A program made the position numbers and the translations under genes. From an uncultured Bacilli bacterium (GTDB taxonomy: Bacteria > Bacillota_I > Bacilli_A > RF39 > UBA660), in the NCBI GenBank assembly GCA_934090595.1, contig CAKOJO010000056.1:1-7449 (forward strand): a stretch of 7,449 nucleotides of DNA. Direction: 5' to 3'. Positions within the stretch are counted from its first letter, which is position 1. Every line of letters starts with the position of its first letter. The notes beneath the pieces were generated by a model that worked only from the letters and a program-made list of their open reading frames with translations, did not search any database and was not told the origin of the DNA. This document shows, piece by piece, positions 6,220 through 7,449 of this stretch.

Positions 6220-6897
6220 ATGTTAGAAAGATTAGAAATACTAATTGGAAATGAAAATATAGATAAAATAAAACAAAAAACTATTCTAGTAATTGGACTA
6301 GGGGGAGTCGGAGGATATGTTGTAGAATCATTAATAAGAAGTGGTATAGAAAATATTGTACTAGTGGACTTTGATAAAATAGATGAAACAAACTTAAATA
6401 GACAAATAATTGCTACAAGAAGTAATATAAGTAAAAAGAAAACAGATGCTTTTTATGAAAGAATAGTGGATATAAATGATAAAGTAAAAGTAGTAAAAAT
6501 AGATAAATTTATAGATGAATCAAACTATAAAGAATTATTTGATTATAAAATAGATTATTTAATAGACTGTTGTGATCATATAATAACAAAAAAACTATTA
6601 ATAAAAGAATGCTTAAATAGAAAGATTAAGTTTATTACATCAATGGGAACTGGTTATAAACTAGATCCTTCGAAACTAGAAATAACTGATATAAGAAAAA
6701 CAAGTTATGATAAGATAGCAAAAATACTTAGAAAATGGGTAAAAGATGAAAATATTAAAGGAAAAATAACTTGTGTTTCATCAACAGAAAAACCAATTAT
6801 AAATAAGGAAACAAAAAAAATTGGTAGTAATAGTTTTGTACCATCAAGCGCAGGATTACTTATCACTAGCTATGTAATTAGAGATATTATTAAATAA
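6220..6897 (+). CDS. tcdA: TcdA-like tRNA threonylcarbamoyladenosine dehydratase (E1-like, ThiF fold)
   Basis: The 225-residue product is an E1-like ATP-dependent enzyme. TcdA (B. subtilis YrvM, E. coli CsdL/YgdL) converts t6A at position 37 of ANN-decoding tRNAs to the cyclic form ct6A. The N-terminal Rossmann motif GLGGVGGYV is at 26-34, the acidic VDFDKIDE at 49-56, and the NLNRQ segment with the family arginine (R61) at 58-62. ID at 115-116 and SMGTGYKLDP (141-150) are family segments, and ICTDIRKT-like residues at 156-161 match the TcdA 'i.di..t..DPLar' region, here read as TSYDKIAKILR. VPSSAGLLITSYVIRDI near the end is the usual C-terminal helix. It is slightly shorter than typical TcdA (about 250). 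GGAGG (6211-6215) sits well before ATG 6220. The alternatives ThiF or MoeB are less likely because the zinc-binding CxxC pairs are absent. No clear terminator follows before the RNA gene. Confidence 0.9.
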   Translation: MLERLEILIGNENIDKIKQKTILVIGLGGVGGYVVESLIRSGIENIVLVDFDKIDETNLNRQIIATRSNISKKKTDAFYERIVDINDKVKVVKIDKFIDESNYKELFDYKIDYLIDCCDHIITKKLLIKECLNRKIKFITSMGTGYKLDPSKLEITDIRKTSYDKIAKILRKWVKDENIKGKITCVSSTEKPIINKETKKIGSNSFVPSSAGLLITSYVIRDIIK

Positions 6898-6937
6898 GTA
6901 TTATTGCAAAAAAATTAAAAAAATATTTATAAGATAG

Positions 6938-6966
6938 TTGAAATATTTACATAAATATAATATAAT
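6938..6966 (+). promoter_or_regulatory. Strong sigma-A-type promoter of the 6S-like RNA
   Basis: TTGAAA (6938-6943) and a perfect TATAAT (6961-6966) are separated by exactly 17 bases. Transcription would start near the GGG at 6973-6975. No open reading frame with a ribosome binding site follows; a long structured region does. Confidence 0.8.
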
Positions 6967-6972
6967 AAGTTT

Positions 6973-7163
6973 GGGAACATATTTGTTCTTAGTTAGTGCT
7001 TTTTGAAATATATATTTTTATTGATTTGAAGTAAATATTACTTTGAACTCCTTTCCATATATAACATGGAATCTACTTTTTACTTATATATAGTGTGCAA
7101 AAAAAGGTACTAACTTTTTGTATGCAACATTATTATTAAAAGCTTACATTTGTAAGTTTTTTT
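6973..7163 (+). ncRNA. ssrS: Candidate 6S RNA (RNA polymerase-binding regulatory RNA)
   Basis: The interval from the predicted start to the end of the terminator is about 190 nt, the size of Firmicute 6S RNAs. It folds mainly into one long rod. A long closing stem joins 6991-7004 with 7102-7115 (about 14 bp with two G-T wobbles). A second helix joins ATATATA near 7008-7014 with TATATAT near 7086-7092. A large, poorly paired central region contains a small hairpin AGTAA/TTACT (7030-7042). A terminal hairpin TTCCAT/ATGGAA (7053-7071) closes the rod. This rod with a central bubble is the 6S design that mimics an open promoter. In B. subtilis the 6S-1 gene (bsrA) lies in the aspS-yrvM region, beside the tcdA homologue, so the neighbourhood agrees. 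A small separate hairpin GAACA/TGTTC lies at the 5' end (6975-6988). The sequence is not conserved enough for me to confirm by eye; a different structured RNA remains possible. Confidence 0.65.
7138..7163 (+). terminator. Intrinsic terminator of the 6S-like RNA
   Basis: AAAAGCTTAC (7138-7147) pairs with GTAAGTTTTT (7152-7161) around the loop ATTT, and the T run extends from 7157 to 7163. It would end the RNA from the 6938 promoter and any read-through from tcdA. Confidence 0.8.
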
Positions 7164-7188
7164 GTTATGTAAAATGACACTAAAATAC

Positions 7189-7217
7189 TTGTATAAAACT
7201 ACAAAAAGTAGTATATT
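7189..7217 (+). promoter_or_regulatory. Possible promoter of a short structured RNA, with dyad in the spacer
   Basis: TTGTAT (7189-7194) and TATATT (7212-7217) are 17 bases apart, so transcription would start near 7224. Between them lies the inverted repeat ACTAC-AAAAA-GTAGT (7198-7212), which fills the spacer and touches the -10 box, where a repressor or activator could bind. The boxes are only moderate matches, and AT-rich DNA gives such matches by chance. Confidence 0.4.
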
Positions 7218-7223
7218 ATATAT

Positions 7224-7309
7224 AAAGAAGCACGTTCGCTATGAACGCCAGCTTCAAGTTTGAAACAAAAAGCGACGTTTCCCTATATTAGAGAGACGTC
7301 GCATTTTTT
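7224..7309 (+). ncRNA. Putative ~85-nt two-hairpin small RNA of unknown type
   Basis: Right after the possible promoter is a compact GC-richer structure: GAAGC (7227-7231) pairs with GCTTC (7251-7255), and inside it CGTTC (7233-7237) pairs with GAACG (7243-7247) around the loop GCTAT. The two helices are separated by an uneven internal loop (A on one side, CCA on the other). A single-stranded A-rich linker leads to a strong terminator hairpin at 7272-7302. No coding frame with a ribosome binding site runs through it, and no plus-strand gene follows in the window, so a leader RNA is less likely than an independent small RNA. I do not recognise it as SRP RNA, tmRNA or a known riboswitch. The hairpin could equally work in a minus-strand transcript. 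Confidence 0.4.
7266..7309. terminator. Strong GC-rich bidirectional intrinsic terminator
   Basis: GCGACGTTTC (7272-7281) pairs with GAGACGTCGC (7293-7302), ten pairs including one G-T wobble, with T6 at 7304-7309 on the plus strand and A5 at 7267-7271 giving a T run on the minus strand. It ends the short plus-strand RNA and, from the other side, the small membrane peptide gene at 7324-7404. Confidence 0.8.
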
Positions 7310-7323
7310 ATTAATTAAAATAC

Positions 7324-7404
7324 TTAGATTAATCTATAGATGATAATTAATAAGAAAAGGATGATAATAAGTAAGATGAAAATCAAGTCGTTCTTTCTAC
7401 TCAT
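7324..7404 (-). CDS. 26-residue single-pass membrane peptide
   Basis: On the minus strand an ATG at 7404 opens a 26-codon frame ending in TAA at 7324. The peptide starts MSRKNDL, is then almost purely Ile, Leu and Phe from about residue 7 to 22, and ends YRLI. The basic N-terminus and one hydrophobic helix with an Arg at the far end describe a tiny membrane protein. The ribosome binding site GAGGTGAT is well spaced from the ATG and is as good as that of the pilin gene, and a strong terminator follows 22 bases downstream, so the whole unit looks like a real gene. I recognise no family; small membrane peptides of this kind include subunits that steady larger membrane complexes and type I toxins. 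Its Shine-Dalgarno region can pair with upstream sequence (see findings). Confidence 0.6.
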   Translation of the reverse strand: MSRKNDLIFILLIIILFLLIIIYRLI

Positions 7405-7413
7405 TACACATCA

Positions 7414-7449
7414 CCTCGCTTTCTTGAAAAAATAGCGAAGCCGACGCCC
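7414..7449 (-). promoter_or_regulatory. Edge-cut hairpin region upstream of the small membrane peptide
   Basis: Read on the minus strand, a GC-rich arm (7449-7434, ending CTTCGCT) is followed by ATTTTTTC and then AGCGAGG (7420-7414), which contains the Shine-Dalgarno bases. CTTCGCT can pair with AGCGAGG in seven pairs with one wobble. The GC-rich arm plus T6 also looks like the right half of an intrinsic terminator whose left half lies beyond the window. Both readings are tentative. Confidence 0.35.

Noticed and set aside
7174..7263. 29-codon plus-strand frame starting ATG at 7174
   Set aside because: No ribosome binding site precedes it, and it runs through the promoter-like boxes and the structured hairpin, which explain the region better.
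6898..7449. CRISPR array, SRP RNA, tmRNA or tRNA in the gene-poor right end
   Set aside because: No regularly spaced repeats, no conserved SRP loop or tRNA-like acceptor/TΨC segments could be found by eye.

Overview
The window is very AT-rich (coding DNA is dominated by A/T-ending codons such as AAA, AAT, ATA and TTA), has Shine-Dalgarno sites of the AGGAGGTGAT type, and carries a Tad/Flp pilus locus with no outer-membrane secretin. This points to a low-GC, single-membrane member of the Firmicutes/Bacilli, probably an uncultured gut-type lineage near RF39, Erysipelotrichia or the walled relatives of Mollicutes. TGG is used for Trp, no gene has an in-frame TGA, and two genes end in TGA, so the standard bacterial code (11) fits. 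The lineage is inferred from style, not from a marker gene.

Layout. Positions 1-281 hold the 3' end of a surface/minor-pilin-like gene on the plus strand. It is followed by a small GC-richer inverted repeat and an AT-rich bidirectional terminator, which it shares with a convergent DUF192 gene (365-673, minus). The DUF192 gene and the pilus operon diverge from a compact region (674-762) in which two good sigma-A promoters appear to overlap at their -35 boxes. The pilus operon then runs without real gaps: Flp pilin (763-966), TadE-like pseudopilin with a probable TTG start (953-1297), a second pseudopilin-like protein lacking Glu+5 (1287-1646), TadZ/CpaE ATPase (1649-2395), TadA/CpaF motor ATPase (2392-3729), TadB (3749-4750) and TadC (4752-5456). 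Two housekeeping genes follow in the same direction: yebC (5468-6193) and tcdA (6220-6897).

The last 550 bases hold no large gene but are dense in signals. A near-consensus promoter (6938-6966) drives a ~190-nt structured RNA ending in an intrinsic terminator (7138-7163). Its size, rod-like folding and position beside tcdA make it a strong candidate 6S RNA. A second promoter with an internal dyad (7189-7217) precedes a short two-hairpin RNA (about 7224-7309) that I do not recognise. A 26-codon ORF for a single-pass membrane peptide lies on the minus strand (7324-7404) with a good ribosome binding site, and part of a GC-rich hairpin is cut by the window end.

How the parts work together. The pilins share a prepilin-peptidase leader (NNKG before Q). 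TadA powers assembly on the TadB/TadC membrane platform, and TadZ probably places the machine in the cell. The prepilin peptidase (TadV) is not in the window. YebC (translation factor) and TcdA (tRNA ct6A formation) are translation-related genes that seem to have been joined to the pilus operon.
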